A DNA stretch of 64,000 nt from Diphasiastrum complanatum (Eukaryota > Streptophyta > Lycopodiopsida > Lycopodiales > Lycopodiaceae), in the NCBI GenBank assembly GCA_029204225.1, contig CM055092.1, forward strand, positions 12,896,476 to 12,960,475, in the 5' to 3' direction. Under the pieces are notes generated by a model. The model was not told the origin of the DNA. It made no database searches and worked only from the letters and a program-made list of their open reading frames with translations. A program made the position numbers and the translations under genes. How positions within the stretch are numbered: the first letter of the stretch is position 1; every line of letters starts with the position of its first letter. Positions 1 through 13,533 of the stretch are shown piece by piece.

Positions 1-350
1 TTAAACAAGCAAACCCAATTCCTGAATTCACAGCCAAATCTACCCAAAACACCTCTGCATTCACAGCGTGCAAGAAATGAAAGCGTTTCGAGGCGTGGAT
101 CGGAAGACAGGAACCTGTGCCCGAAAGAAAGCCGGAGCAGAATTGGCAAGAGCATGGGAGTCCCCACAGGGTGGACGCTGACCTAAAAGGGGGCGATTTG
201 CACTGTGAAAGAGGGGGAAAAGAGAGGAGGATCTCCAGAGGGGAGAGGGAGAGGGCATAGAGAGCCGATCAGCCGCAGCAGCAGCAGCAGCAATCGAGAA
301 AGCACGACGATGCGCTCATGCATTCGCAGTCATGGAGAATCCACCGCGCA

Positions 351-353
<3 letters not shown>

Positions 354-386
<33 letters not shown>
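354..386. repeat. (GA)n microsatellite
   Basis: Uninterrupted GA dinucleotide run followed by a purine-rich stretch to about 440. The short frames that run through it are products of the repeat, not genes. The 1-480 flank is otherwise moderately GC-rich with a CAG run near 275; no gene can be supported there, although a gene could begin just left of the window on the minus strand. Confidence 0.95.
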
Positions 387-397
<11 letters not shown>

Positions 398-481
398 AAA
401 AAATACACCGAAAAGAAAAAAAAGAGTGAAACAAAGAGAAAGAGAGGGCGATGTGACCTACTAGCACTTCGTCTCCCGAGC

Positions 482-586
482 ACTTGGATGCTAGCCACGT
501 GTCATATTCTCCACGTGTAGACTATCTCACCGTCGATTCTAGAGACGTGGCAGAATTTGAGTCTCATCTTTGTAATCCAACGGTGG
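482..586 (+). promoter_or_regulatory. Recurrent promoter-like module, copy 1
   Basis: The stretch holds, in order, TTGGATGCTAGCCACGTGTC (G-box CACGTG), a second CCACGTGT, GACGTGGCAGAATTTGA about 60 bases after the TTGGATG, and ATCCAACGGTGG. The same ordered words recur at 709, 27273 and 63553. The ACGTG cores are known plant bZIP/bHLH binding cores; that the whole module works as a promoter is inference from its position and recurrence. It could instead be a dispersed short repeat. Confidence 0.5.
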
Positions 587-708
587 GGTCTCAAAGTGAT
601 CCGTGACATTAAGACACACTAAGGCCAGAGAGAGAGAGCGGGGAGCTTTAGGGTACAAATAAGACAAGGGCCAGGGCCTTGAAGGCACGATGCGTTTAGC
701 GCCCCACC

Positions 709-812
709 ACTTGGATGCTGGCCAAGGAAAGGATTTTCCACGTGTCATCTTTTAGATGGTTAATTTTGAGAGCGTGGCGACATTTGATTGCTTTGAGAAT
801 ATCTAACGGTAG
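709..812 (+). promoter_or_regulatory. Recurrent promoter-like module, copy 2
   Basis: Second copy about 228 bases after the first: CACTTGGATGCTGGCCA, then TTCCACGTGTCATC, then GCGTGGCGACATTTGA at the same 60-base spacing, and ATCTAACGGTAGCG (one change from the TCCAACGGT of the other copies). The repetition within 330 bp suggests a local duplication of one regulatory unit. Confidence 0.45.
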
Positions 813-824
813 CGATTTAGCATA

Positions 825-1654
825 CCCAGGTATGAGCCCCCAGCCTCCATGCCCATACATATGACGTGGCATTCAAGGGCCATTGCATGGGTGAGGGTAG
901 GCCTATTTGGCCAGGGGCTAGTGGCTGCTGCACAAGGAGTGCGTGCCCCTTTGCTTTTCTTATTATTGGGTTATCTACCCAAGCATACCACAGTGTCTAT
1001 TTTTGTAGCTAGATTTTAAATGGAAGGATTTGCTAATATCTCAATGGGCTGAGAATGGAAATAGGCCCCCCCCCCCCCCCCACCCATCCAAAAAAAAGTG
1101 GTGAGTTGGTGAAGCCCTCTTTTCCTCTTCTTGAGGTCGGCACTTCACATTAATGAGGACATATGAGAGAAAGAAGAATGGTAATAAGCTGTTCTCAAAC
1201 GCCTAACATAACGCACACCATCTAATTAAGTGATTCTTTGATATTCTAACAAGCAAATTTGCCTAGATTTTTTGTTCTAATAGCTAAAAGCTAGAAGTCG
1301 GATATTACACAAGAAAAATGTCGATCATGTATTTTCATTGCTCCGTATATAGTCCTTTTCAATAAGGCATTATTATATAGACTCTTATCCTTTGTCGTGA
1401 TTGGGAGTATTTGATCCAAATGGAATATTTACATCATGAGGGGAATGCTTTTGAATAACATGTTCCCTTTAGTTCGTAGCTGCCAAAATATGTTTGAATT
1501 CAAAAATTTTGCCTTGACTACAAAAGCAAGGTATCCTTAATGTTTTGCTAAATACATTAATATGGCACACTTATAATAAGCTAGATTTTCTCTACTTTTA
1601 AAATTTTAATATTTGGATTTTTTTCAAATTTTTGAATTCTTGAATTTGTGATAG

Positions 1655-1705
<51 letters not shown>

Positions 1706-2235
1706 TAGATGGCTTTCACATTTCAATACACAATGCCTTTCATAGGCCTAAATCTCCTTCGAAATGGAAAAGAATTATTGGATGTCTCTTAAAGACCATC
1801 TTTGAAATTTTCCCTTCAAAAAAAAAAAATCAAATGAATAAGTCAAACCTATAAAGCAAACAAAAGATTTAAAATCTCTATGTAAATTTGTCATGAAGCA
1901 TATTCTAACGAATTTGAATCTCTCTGTACTCTGAAATATAGACAATAAACTAGCATATCAAGATTAATGTTGTAGAAACAATGCTCTTTCTTTAAACATG
2001 AAGATAAGGCCTTCAAATTATGACGTGTGGCCTCTCGCATGATTAGTATCCATTTGAAGCAATCTTATCTTTGCTACGTATAGGCTCATAGAGACTTTGC
2101 AAACACGTGCAACATGATCTTCTTCAATTTGTTATCTACCCATTATGGCGCAAGGATTAAATTCAAGCCAAAGATTATCTGGACACAAAAGTGCAATTTG
2201 TCACACCCTCTCACTCCCTTATCAGGAAAACAGTC
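825..2235. other. Gene-free AT-rich stretch
   Basis: No supported coding frame. It contains a run of about 14 C at 1068-1081 and a (CT)n run at 1659-1702; the remainder is AT-rich DNA with stops in every frame. Confidence 0.6.
1659..1702. repeat. (CT)n microsatellite
   Basis: Pure CT dinucleotide run of about 44 bases embedded in AT-rich DNA. Confidence 0.95.
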
Positions 2236-3005
2236 ATGGTTTCTCCCAACACCCAGTTCTTTTTGGATTTGATTGATGACTCCAACCCACTTGACACCCA
2301 ACTGCACTTACAAGTTGAAGCAGCAAGGGGTACACTAGCATCTCAATAAATTAGTCCACAAATACTAGATACACTTCCAATTCTTTCTTGAGCACATTCA
2401 CCAAATACATATGAAGCCACTGTTCCGAAAGGGTTTGAACATCCAGATAGCTTTGAAGAGGAAGATCCATAGGTCCATCTTCAACGGGTACCTATTCAAC
2501 ATTTGTACCTCCCAATTTTAAAGATGTCATAAGCATTCATCAATAGTTGGGAAAGATGACTCGGAAGATTATGGAGGATAAAGTGGTTGTTGATAAAAGA
2601 ATATCATATTTGGGCATAGAAAATATGCTCATGGCTCAAAAGCTAATCAAACTGAATAATAAGATGTTAGTCTCAAAGCAACATGAGCATAAAGTCGTTA
2701 CATAGCTTAAGGTCACAAAGAAACATGAAGAGGCACTCCAAGATAATCTTGCTCATTTGCAAGAAAGTTTGGCAAATGTGCAGGAGCAAGTGGAGAAGGT
2801 CATGTAGGAGGCTAATCAGCAAGTTCTTCTCCTTCAAGGACAGTTGGACTTAGCGCAATTGGAGAAGGAGAAGAAACTGAAGAAAGAAACATTTCGATCC
2901 AGCTCAACGGAGAAAGACACGAAGATCGAAAGGGTGGCGGATCTTCACGCTCCTTAGTACAAAGGAGATCAAAAGAAGTACAAAGAGGAGTACCACCTCC
3001 ACGGA
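2236..3005 (+). pseudogene. Decayed coiled-coil ORF, origin unknown
   Basis: A coding relic starts at MVSPNTQFFLDLIDDSNPL and continues, through several in-frame stops and at least one frame change, into a heptad-like stretch rich in K, E, Q and L (HEEALQDNLAHLQESLANVQ and following, about 2710-2900). The charged, periodic pattern is that of a long coiled coil. A further coiled-coil-like open stretch lies at 3377-3595. I do not recognise the family; a retroelement gag-like protein or a captured host gene are both possible. It is not a working gene as written. Confidence 0.4.
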
Positions 3006-3795
3006 TGATGACAACATCAAATTTGGATACCGTTAGGACGTGCTTAGTCAACCGTTCTTGTAATCTCAGATCAGATTAAACCTTTTTCTCTCTATCTATA
3101 TAAATAGACAAAACACGAGAGAATAGGTTGGATTGTCAATTGGTTAAGTATCAACCAGAGCTAAGCACAGTATTGCTAGTCGAAGTCCGCTAGTTAGCGA
3201 GACACCGTTTTTTATTCGTGAGAGACATAGAGTCACTCACGTCGACGCGTTGGGTGGATCTGCCACACAGCGCTCAAGAAATTCACTAACAATACAACAG
3301 ATGTTATGCAAATGATTTTTTTATCTTGAATGGTATTGAATGTCTTGTTGTCTGATTGTTGTATGTTCGTTAGCAGTTGTTTATTCTTATTCCACATATT
3401 GGTTTCATCTTGTTGGATGCACAAATGAAATCACCAACCAAGCTCAAACAAGCACTAGATGATGTTGCGATTGAATGCAATAATCTTCTGGAATATACAA
3501 CTCATGCCAAAATGTCGACTTCTCAACATGAAATAAATTACTTGGTCCACAAAGTTGACAGTTACAAGAGCAACTTTGGTGGGATTCCAAAGTAAGTTCG
3601 ACAACTGTAAGTTGATAGATACTCAAAATTGGCAAAGGGCAGAGAGATTATCATAAAGTTCAAGCAAGAAACTGTTGAAGTTGCACAAAACATTCCTCCA
3701 GTCCAATTTTCAATCATGCCATAGTTTTTGTTGCAACACATTCAAACTGATCAAGGGGGTGATGATGGATTTGATACGTAAGATCAAGAACAAGA
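3006..3795. other. Spacer with promoter-like segment
   Basis: A TATA-box-like TATATAAATAG lies near 3096, followed by about 200 bases ending in AATACAACA, which has the look of an LTR end, but I cannot find a partner copy. The open stretch 3377-3595 (LLDAQMKSPTKLKQALDD...) may continue the coiled-coil relic to the left. Confidence 0.35.
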
Positions 3796-4735
<940 letters not shown>

Positions 4736-4749
4736 AAAATGTATAACAG

Positions 4750-6963
4750 ATTTGATAAAGAACGCTAGTTGAAGGAGCCGGATGCATGATGGCACAGGCT
4801 CAATTGCCAGGTCAATTCTGGGTCGAGGCAATAGCTGCAGCTGTACACCTGCAGAACAGATCTACAATGACAGCGCTGGAGAATAAAACACCATATGAAA
4901 TGTGGACAAGCAGAAAGCCTGATCTGTCATACGTACGAGTGTTTGGATGTGCAGCATACAAGCACATTCCAAAGGAAAAGAGAAGCAAGCTAAATCCGAA
5001 CAAACAATCATGGTCGGCTACTCGAACGGAACACATGTGTACAAACTCTACGATCCAACCACAAAGAAGGTTTTTTTGAGCATAGATGTGAAGTTCGACG
5101 AGTCCACATTCCCTGGACTAAAAGACGAAAGAGGCCATGAGATCTTCACATTGTTGCCTATTCAAGAGGGAGATCGAGGACATACATCAAATCAGAATGC
5201 AGAGCCCTAGATTCCAGAGCAGCAGGAAGCAGAGGATCGACCCCACGAACAAGAAATGTTCAAGCAGTGACGAAACGAACCTCGACGGTCAACAAGACAA
5301 AGAAGACCCCCAGACCGCTATTCTGACAATCTTCAATGGAACGAAGACATGCAGTTCGAGTACTGCAGCTTCACAGAAGAGCCAGCAACATACCAAGAAG
5401 CTACCCAGAGTCTAGAGGGAGAATTTTGGATGCAGGAAATGTCAAAAGAGATCGAGTCGATGAGGCAAAACGAGGCATGGAGATTAGAGCCATTGCCAGA
5501 AAACAGGAAAATAGTCGACTGCAAGTGGGTATACAAGAAAAAGCTAAAATCAAATGGCACTATTGGCCGCTACAAGACAAGGCTCATCGCAAAGGGCTAC
5601 ACACAGAGATATGGTGTCGACTATTTTGACACATTCGTTCATGGTGAAGATGAAAAGCATAAGGCTACTCCTTGCATACGCCACACAATACAATCTGAAA
5701 ATTCACCAGATTGACGTGAAAACAGCCTTTCTCCACGGAGATCTAGAGGAGGAAATCTTCATGAAGCAACCTGAAGGCTATGAAGACCCCGACAAAAGAC
5801 AATATGTCTGTCAATTTCAGAGATGCATCTATGATCTAAAATAGACATCACGGGCCTGGTACAAAAAGCTTGATGGTCTTCTGAAGTCTCTAGACTTCAA
5901 CCCTACTCAACCAGACTGTAATGTCTACATCAAAAGAGTAGGAAAAGATTTTGTTATACTGACCATTTTCGTGGATGATTCGTTGATGATAGGAAATTCC
6001 TTGATGCTGATCAAAGACACGAAGAGTCAGATTTTTTAAAGCTACAAAATCACAGATCTTGGAGAAGCAACAAAATGCCTAGGGTCGGAGATCAGAAGAG
6101 ATCGAACAAATGGCGAAATGCACTTGAGTCAGTCAGAATATGCCAGAAAAGTGTTGAAGTAGTACCACATGATGGATTGCAAAGAAAAAGTCACACCAAT
6201 GATAGTTGGAGCCAAGCTCACAAAACACGATTGTCCAAAAACAGAATAGAAAGAACAGAAGATGGTAGGTATACCCTACTAGAACTTAATTGGGAGTCTG
6301 ATGTACTTGACAATTTGTACCAGACCGGATCTGGCCTTCTTTGTTTACGCATTGAGCCAATTTGATTCCAATCCTGGTCTAGCACATTGGCAAATGGCCA
6401 AACGAATCCTACAGTGTCTGAAGGGTACCCAGAATATTGGATTAACCTACAGAGCTAGAAACGAGGAGAAAGGATTCAAGCTGCATCACTACAGTGATGC
6501 GAGCTGGTCGAGCTACAAGGATGACAGCAAGTCCATTACTAGAGGATGTTCAATAGCGTGCGGAGCTGCAATCAGCTGGATATGCAAAAAGAAAACTCTG
6601 GTAGCTCAATCCTCTTGCGAAGCTGAGTATGTCACAGCCTTGAAAGTGGCGAATGAGGTAGTGTGGTTGTGGATGATGTTGGAGGCAATCGGGATACCAC
6701 AAGAGGGGCCAAGCACGATGATGATGGACTCCCATAGTGCCATCTATCTGTCCCAGGATCCTGTCTTCCATTCAAAGATGAAGCACATTCCTCTGAAGTA
6801 CCATCACATTCGAGATTTGATCTCGAAAGGAGAGCTCCAGGTCCAGTTCATAAAATCAGAAAGTATGATTGTAGATCTCGTCATGAAACCGCTCGACAAG
6901 CCACTCTTTACCAAGCAAAGAGAGGCAATTGGATTGAATGAACAAAGATGCAAGGTTCAAGAG
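4750..6963 (+). pseudogene. Ty1-copia pol relic (integrase C-terminus, RT, RNase H)
   Basis: Broken coding sequence of a copia polyprotein lying between the inverted arms. It begins inside the integrase (PGQFWVEAIAAAVHLQNR, KTPYEMWTSRKPD, VFGCAAY), has a frameshift near 5010, then the linker and RT (WMQEMSKEIESM, CKWVYKKKLK, RLIAKGYTQRYGVDYFDTF, frameshift near 5640, QIDVKTAFLHGDLEEEIFM, and the catalytic block as IFVDDSLM, usually YVDD). An in-frame stop follows YDLK (about 5842). RNase H runs from 6301 (CTRPDLAFFVYALSQF, HHYSDASW, SSCEAEYV, MKHIPLKYHHIRD). No LTRs of its own are visible next to it. It is a dead, 5'-truncated copy. Confidence 0.9.
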
Positions 6964-7279
6964 GGACTGTCAGAAATGGTGAACTCCCGCAACTTTGTCG
7001 CAGCACGAACAAGACTTACTTTGAAAGGTAACTCTCGCAGACTTGTCTGTGTCCTGGTCTCAGTGAGATGGAACTTCAAAGAGCTCTGCGAAGGTTAATT
7101 AGCAGTATTTTATAAAAAAATTAAGATTTTTTTGATTTTTTTGGCTATTTTGGCAAAATGGATGGGCACTAACTCTCGCATGAAGTATAGTAGCCTCTGC
7201 TGATGTGGCAAAAGGTACTATCAGGTCTGTGAAGGTTAGTTTGGACAGATTTGAAAGTTATAGTCTCTAACCCGTTTTC

Positions 7280-8170
<891 letters not shown>

Positions 8171-8220
8171 GTACAGGAAATACCCACAACAGTATTATTC
8201 TTCGTCGACCTGGCAGTAGA

Positions 8221-8870
8221 TGTGAAAGATTCAACTAGTTTCATCACATTTTGCAATATTTTCATATTTGGCATATTGAGGCCAAAACTTGTTTTAGACT
8301 TAGAGGTTGACTTTTCAAAGTTCATTAGTCTAAATTTCATTTGAATAAACACTTTCTGAAAGTGTGGGAAAGATAGAATGCGAGTTTGAGTAGATTCAAT
8401 TTGAATGAGTTGGGTACATTGAATCTAGACCCAAAATTGGTAGGGTTAGTATTTTGGTGGGAAAGCCAAGTGGCCAAATAGGGTTTGGACCTGCTATAAA
8501 AGGATGTAACTCGTGGAGAGAGTCATCTTATCTCTTCTCTATCTCATTTCATGCTTATACATGGTTCTCTTGGGTTCTACTATCCATTGGTGCACTATCT
8601 TGGTGATTGCTTGCAATTCTATGTGTAGATTGATCTATATTTGTTATTTTTGGATCCACACGTGTGAATTACAATAGCTTGCTGGTTTTGTACGGACAGC
8701 AATAGTACATAATCATTTCATTCAAGTTTGATCAAGTTCTATTAGTGTTTGCATCTCAAATTGTGTGTAGATGCTGATTTTTCTACATTGGTAAAATTGG
8801 TAGTGTATTTCTCTTTCTAACCAAAGATCATTCAAGTAGATTGGATCTTAAGGATCTGAAATCTTTCACA
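8221..8870 (+). repeat. 5' LTR of copia element A
   Basis: Starts TGTGAAAG and ends CTTTCACA, giving TG...CA with an 8-base inverted terminus. A TATA box (CTATAAAAGG, about 8494) lies inside. It ends exactly where the tRNA-Met primer site begins. Confidence 0.92.
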
Positions 8871-8882
8871 TGGTATCAGAGC
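8871..8882 (+). other. Primer binding site, copia element A
   Basis: TGGTATCAGAGC follows the LTR with no spacer; this is the usual plant copia match to the 3' end of initiator tRNA-Met. The stretch 8883-9470 after it is untranslated leader without a supported gene. Confidence 0.9.
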
Positions 8883-9470
8883 TTGTGTTTCAGGTTATGA
8901 AGGAGGAAATCAGATGTATCAATGATTTGGTGAAGATATCAAGTCTAGAGCATGCTAGAGAGGATTCTACACCAAAATCGGATTTTTTGTTTTTGTAGAT
9001 TGGATCTTTTGTAGATCAAAACACTAAATAGGTCAATATACTTGTTCAATTCCATTTTTTGAATTCACATGCTGGATTTGGCCGATTTTTGGATCATTGG
9101 TTCAGCCTAAGTGGTGGCTTATAGATTGCATATCAAATTTTCAGCATTTGCATGTAGATTTGGAATAGTCAAATTTTTGTGATTTTGTCAAAACCCTAAT
9201 TTTGATTGGATCTCTAGATAGTGAGGTTGCTGGACTTCATTTGAGTGTGTTTTAATCTTAGGAAGTGGCAAAAGTCATTAGATTGAGGATAGATCATAGG
9301 TTGATCAAGATTCCATGATTCTATGTGTTGATTTGCTTGGATAAGTGCTAGAAGAGAATTTGTGAGATAGTTTCAAATCTTGGTGATTTCTTTTGAAAGC
9401 ATGATTTGTTGTTCAAAGGAGTGCTTTGTGCATTGAAACAAGTTGAAAGAGAAGATCAGGTCATTGCTAC

Positions 9471-11479
9471 ATGGCAACCTCAATTGGAGTCATGTTGGAA
9501 GCCAATGATAAGCTTACCTCAAGTAACTATTCATTAAAGAAAGTGAGGATGGAGTCACTTATTGAGATGAATGATGTTTTGGATATTGTTGTAGGTTTGG
9601 AGGAGAGACCAGCAACACAACAAGATCAATTGAGGTACACATCATCTTTGGAAGCTTGGAATTCATTGAAGAAGCTTTATGAATCCAAGTCTACTTCTAG
9701 AGTGTTGACTCTAAGAAGGCAAATCTTTTCTTGTTTGCAAAAGAATGAAGAAAGTCCAAGTACTTTTGTTTTAAGAAATGAAAGCATTGAATGATGAGTT
9801 AGCTTGCATAGATGAAAGCATTAAGGAAGGAGGGCTTATTCAAGTGATTCTTAATGGCTTGTTGGATGCTCATGCTAACATTGTTCAAAGTATTGCTATT
9901 CAAAAGACTTTGCCAAGTTTGATGGATCTTCAAGAGATCTTGATCAATGAGGAATATAGGCTTCAAGCAAGAGGTGGATCTACATCGACACTTCAAGAGG
10001 ATGCTATGTTGACAAAGGGCAAATTCAAGGGCAAAACCAAAAGCAAGTGGTCTAAAGGGCAAGATCAAGTGGATGCTTCTTCAAGTGGCAAAAAGAAGGA
10101 TAGATCAAAGCTCAAGTGCTTCTATTGTGGCATCAAAGGACACTTTGCAAGTGAGTGCTACAAGAAGAAGAGAGATCAAGGAGACAAGCAAGGTAATCTT
10201 ACTCTTGATGAGGATGGTTTGGATGTGCAAGATGCAAATGATGATGCTTTTGTGATGTCTTCATGTATGCTTGCTAATGATGAAGATCTAGATCCTTGGT
10301 GGATTGATAGTGGAGCAAGTTCACACATGACCTTTCACAAAGAGTACTTCACTTCTTTGTTGGCATATGGAGATGACAAGAGGGTGATCTACACGGCCAA
10401 TGATGGTGAGTGTGCAATCAAAGGAATTGGCACAATTCCTATTTCTCTCTCTACAAATAGGAATTTTCATTTGGAGGATGTCTTGTTTATTCCATCTATT
10501 ACCAAGAATTTGCTTAGTGTGAGTCAAATGCTAAGTAAGGGCCTCAAGGTGGAGTTTGATGGAGATGCTTGTTTGATCAAAAGGAAGGATGTCTTGATTG
10601 GAAAAGGTAAAAGGCAAGGGAAGTTGTTCAAACTTGATGCTTGTGTTATTTCTAACCAAGTTGGATGTGTTGCAAGGGAGCAAATTTCTATTCAAGAGGT
10701 TTGGCACAAAAGGATGGGACACCTCAACTTCAAGTCATTGGAGGTAATGGCAAGGAAGAAGGTTGTGATTGGTCTTCCAAGTTCCTTAGTAATGACAAGC
10801 ATGTTTGTGAGTCTTGTGCTTTGTCTAAGTCACATAGACTACCTTATACTAGATCTATTTCTAGATCTACAAAGCCTTTTCAATTTGTACATTCGGATAT
10901 TCATGGATTTACTACAATTAGCAATAGTGGAGCTAAGATGTATGTAACATTCATTGATGATTTTAGTAGATTTTGTTGGATCTATCTACTAAAGAGCAAG
11001 GATGAAGTGTATGATGTCTTTGTCAAGTTCAAGAATGCAAGGGAGAACCAATTATTCACAAAGATCAAGTGCTTGAGAGGTGACAATGGTGGTGAGTACA
11101 TATCTAACAAGTTCAAGGCCTTTTGTGATGAGCATGGGATCAAGAGGGAGTATACAACATCAAGGACCCCACAACAAAATGGAGTGGCTGAAAGGAAGAA
11201 TAGAACTTTATGTGAAAGTGCTAAAGCTATAAGGTTAAGTGCTAATCTTGACAAACCATTTCGGGATCAAGCTTTGTTGTGTGCCAATTTCTTGTGCAAT
11301 AGGTGGCCGAGTGCTATTTTGGATGGAAGGACACCTTTTGAGATGTTATTCAAGAGGAGGCCGAGTGTCAACTTTCTAAGAACCTTTGGATGCACATGCT
11401 ATGTCAACATTACTCTTGATGATAGGACCAAGGAGGATCCATCTTCAAGAAGAGGTATTTTTGTTGATATAGTGAGGTG
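9471..11479 (+). pseudogene. Copia element A gag-protease-integrase
   Basis: Gag opens with MATSIGVMLEANDKLTSSNY. It lacks about 26 residues that element B keeps (in-frame deletion after DQLRY), and a frameshift at about 9778 splits it. The zinc knuckle CFYCGIKGHFASEC (CX2CX4HX4C) is intact near 10120. Protease has the catalytic WWIDSGASSHMT near 10300. Integrase follows with the HHCC zinc motif (VWHKRMGHLN ... CESCALSK, separated by a frameshift near 10785) and all three catalytic acids in FVHSDIHG, GDNGGEY and GVAERKNR. The integrase C-terminus is interrupted near 11470 and resumes as YKVYIPSTNKVIVGRDVIFD. Apart from two or three frameshifts this part looks recently functional. Confidence 0.9.
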
Positions 11480-11849
11480 AGTAAAGCCTACAAGGTTTAC
11501 ATTCCTTCTACTAACAAAGTGATTGTTGGTAGAGATGTCATTTTTGATGAGGGAAACATTCCAAAGGTGTCTTCAAGCATGATTGATGGTAAAGTAGATG
11601 GATCTAACATTATTGATGTTGATGAGAAGGATCCTACTTTGGATGGTGGTGATGATGGACCTTCATCAAGTCAAAAGCCAAGGAGAACATCAAGAGAAAG
11701 ACAAGTACCTTCAAGGCTCACATATGATCAAAAGGGTAAGCAAGTAGTTTCTGGAAATTATGTTGCTTTCCTAACCTCTTTGGATGAGCCTACAAGTGTA
11801 GATCAAGCAAGGAAAGAAGAGGAGTGGATCCAACCAATGGATCTTGAGT

Positions 11850-12961
11850 ATCAATCTCTTATGAAGAGTGGAACATCTTTTGGAGGATCTTCTTGTGTAC
11901 ATGGAGCTATGCAAGTGGATGGATGTTATCTTGCTGTAAAATCAAGTAATGGATCTGGAAAACAAATTTTGTTCAATGACTTTGATGGTCAAGATGTTGA
12001 AGATCAAGATGTTGATCTCAAAGCGCTTCAACTAATCAAAAGGAAAGTTGGCAATTTGGAGCTAGTCAAGAGCATCAAAGGAGAGGTAATTGGCAAAGGT
12101 GTTATGGATCTGTTTTTACAGAATATTGAAGACTCAAGTAAGGTCAAAGGAGCAGCAAGGAAGTATTTTTCAAGTTTACTTTACTTTTTCTATCTCATGT
12201 TTGAGCAATTTCATGTGGATGTGTGCAAATTGTCAAGATATGGTAAAACTAGCTACATTGGTGAGCATTGTTTTGATGTTGGATTTGTACTAGCATTCTT
12301 AGCTGATTTTGCTGATGGAAATGAAACTATTGGAGGTTCATTATGTCACTCATCCATGGCTAAGTTCTCAAGTGTTGAGCTACTTGGTGCCAATACTTGG
12401 AGATTGTCAATTTTTGGTGAATTCATGGTCATTTTCTTGTGTCAAGTAGATCTTGAAGATGGACTAGTGCAAACTACTTGGTTTATGGAGTCATGTGGTG
12501 CTGGATTTGCATCATTTATGTACTCATCTACTCATGGATTTCCAAGGTTTGATGGTTTCTTGTGGCAAGATGAAGATGGAGGCTCATTCATGGAGTATCA
12601 TGGTGGATACAACGCAACAGAGGACAAAGGAGGAAGAGACATGCAAACAAAAGTTGATCACTCACATTTATTGTTTGTTTGCTGTATTTTTCCAGAGAGT
12701 TTAGAGTTGGAAGCATGGTGGAATCATTTCATTTACATTCTATTTGATTCTTCATGTTCTAGTCACATTTTTACATGTAAAATTGATGTAAGAAATAGTG
12801 AAGCATCCCAAGTGGACACTATTCTCTATATTAATTATGGTTGTTTCTATTTTGAGCACTACATGATCATTGAAAGGAGATCTATTTTTAGGAAGAAGAT
12901 CATTCTTATGATGGATCAAAGTTCTATTGGCAAAAACTATGCTAGGAGCATTGGAAGCTAG
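11850..12961 (+). CDS. Unrecognised open frame replacing the copia RT
   Basis: The frame that ends the integrase linker (WIQPMDLEYQSLMKSGT, where RT normally begins) runs on without a stop for about 370 codons of sequence that is not reverse transcriptase: none of the copia RT blocks (CKWVYK, DVKTAFL, YVDD) occur. Segments such as NDFDGQDVEDQDVDLKALQL and a hydrophobic, Phe/Cys-rich second half are visible; I recognise no domain. The frame stops at 12961, and RNase H resumes at once in another frame with KRVLRYIIGT. A stop-free 1.1 kb run in AT-rich DNA argues for coding origin. It may be a captured host transcript or a rearranged part of the element. Function unknown. Confidence 0.6.
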
Positions 12962-12965
12962 GAAA

Positions 12966-13533
12966 GCGAGTTTTGAGGTACATCATTGGAACTCGAGATT
13001 TTAGCATATTGTATGAGGGATCATCACCTAATCTTTTTGGATTTTCAGATTCGGACTATGCTGGAGATGTAATGGATAGGAAATCCATTAGCTCTTATTG
13101 TATTTTCATAGGTGATGGAGCTATATCATGGATGTCAAAGAAACAAGCCACTATCTCATTGTCATCTAGTGAGGCCGAGTACAAAGCTCTTACACATTGC
13201 ACAAAGGAGATGGTATGGATCAAAAGGATGATCAAGGATCTTCACTTGCTGGATTTTTCAGAGAGCCCAATCATCTTTTGTGAAAATCAATCAGCCCAAA
13301 GAATGGCATCCAATCCTATCTTTCATGCTAGGAGCAAGCATATTGAGATACAATATCATTTTGTGAGGGAGCGAGTCATTGCAAAGGAGGTGGAGCTTCA
13401 ACATGTGTCTTCAAGGGAATGTGTAGCTGATATCTTCACCAAAGCATTGGGAAAAGACTTGTTCATAAATCATAGGACTTCACTTGGAGTATTATCAAAG
13501 TCTATGCTAAAACTAGTTGAAGAGGGAGTGTGA
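12966..13533 (+). pseudogene. Copia element A RNase H
   Basis: Open from KRVLRYIIGTRDFSILYEG to the end of pol, with the copia RNase H blocks GFSDSDYAGD, GAISWMSKKQ, LSSSEAEYKAL, CENQSAQRMASNP, RSKHIEIQYHFVRE and VADIFTKALGKD. The stop overlaps the first bases of the 3' LTR, a usual copia arrangement. It is intact itself but severed from an RT. Confidence 0.9.

Noticed and set aside
205-520. Overlapping short frames across the GA run at the left edge
   Set aside because: They translate the dinucleotide repeat (ERERER, LSLSLS) and have no other support. The same applies to frames over the other GA/CT tracts.
8871-8882. tRNA-like TGGTATCAGAGC matches here and at 32801 and 56350
   Set aside because: They are primer binding sites abutting LTR ends, not tRNA genes; no cloverleaf is present.
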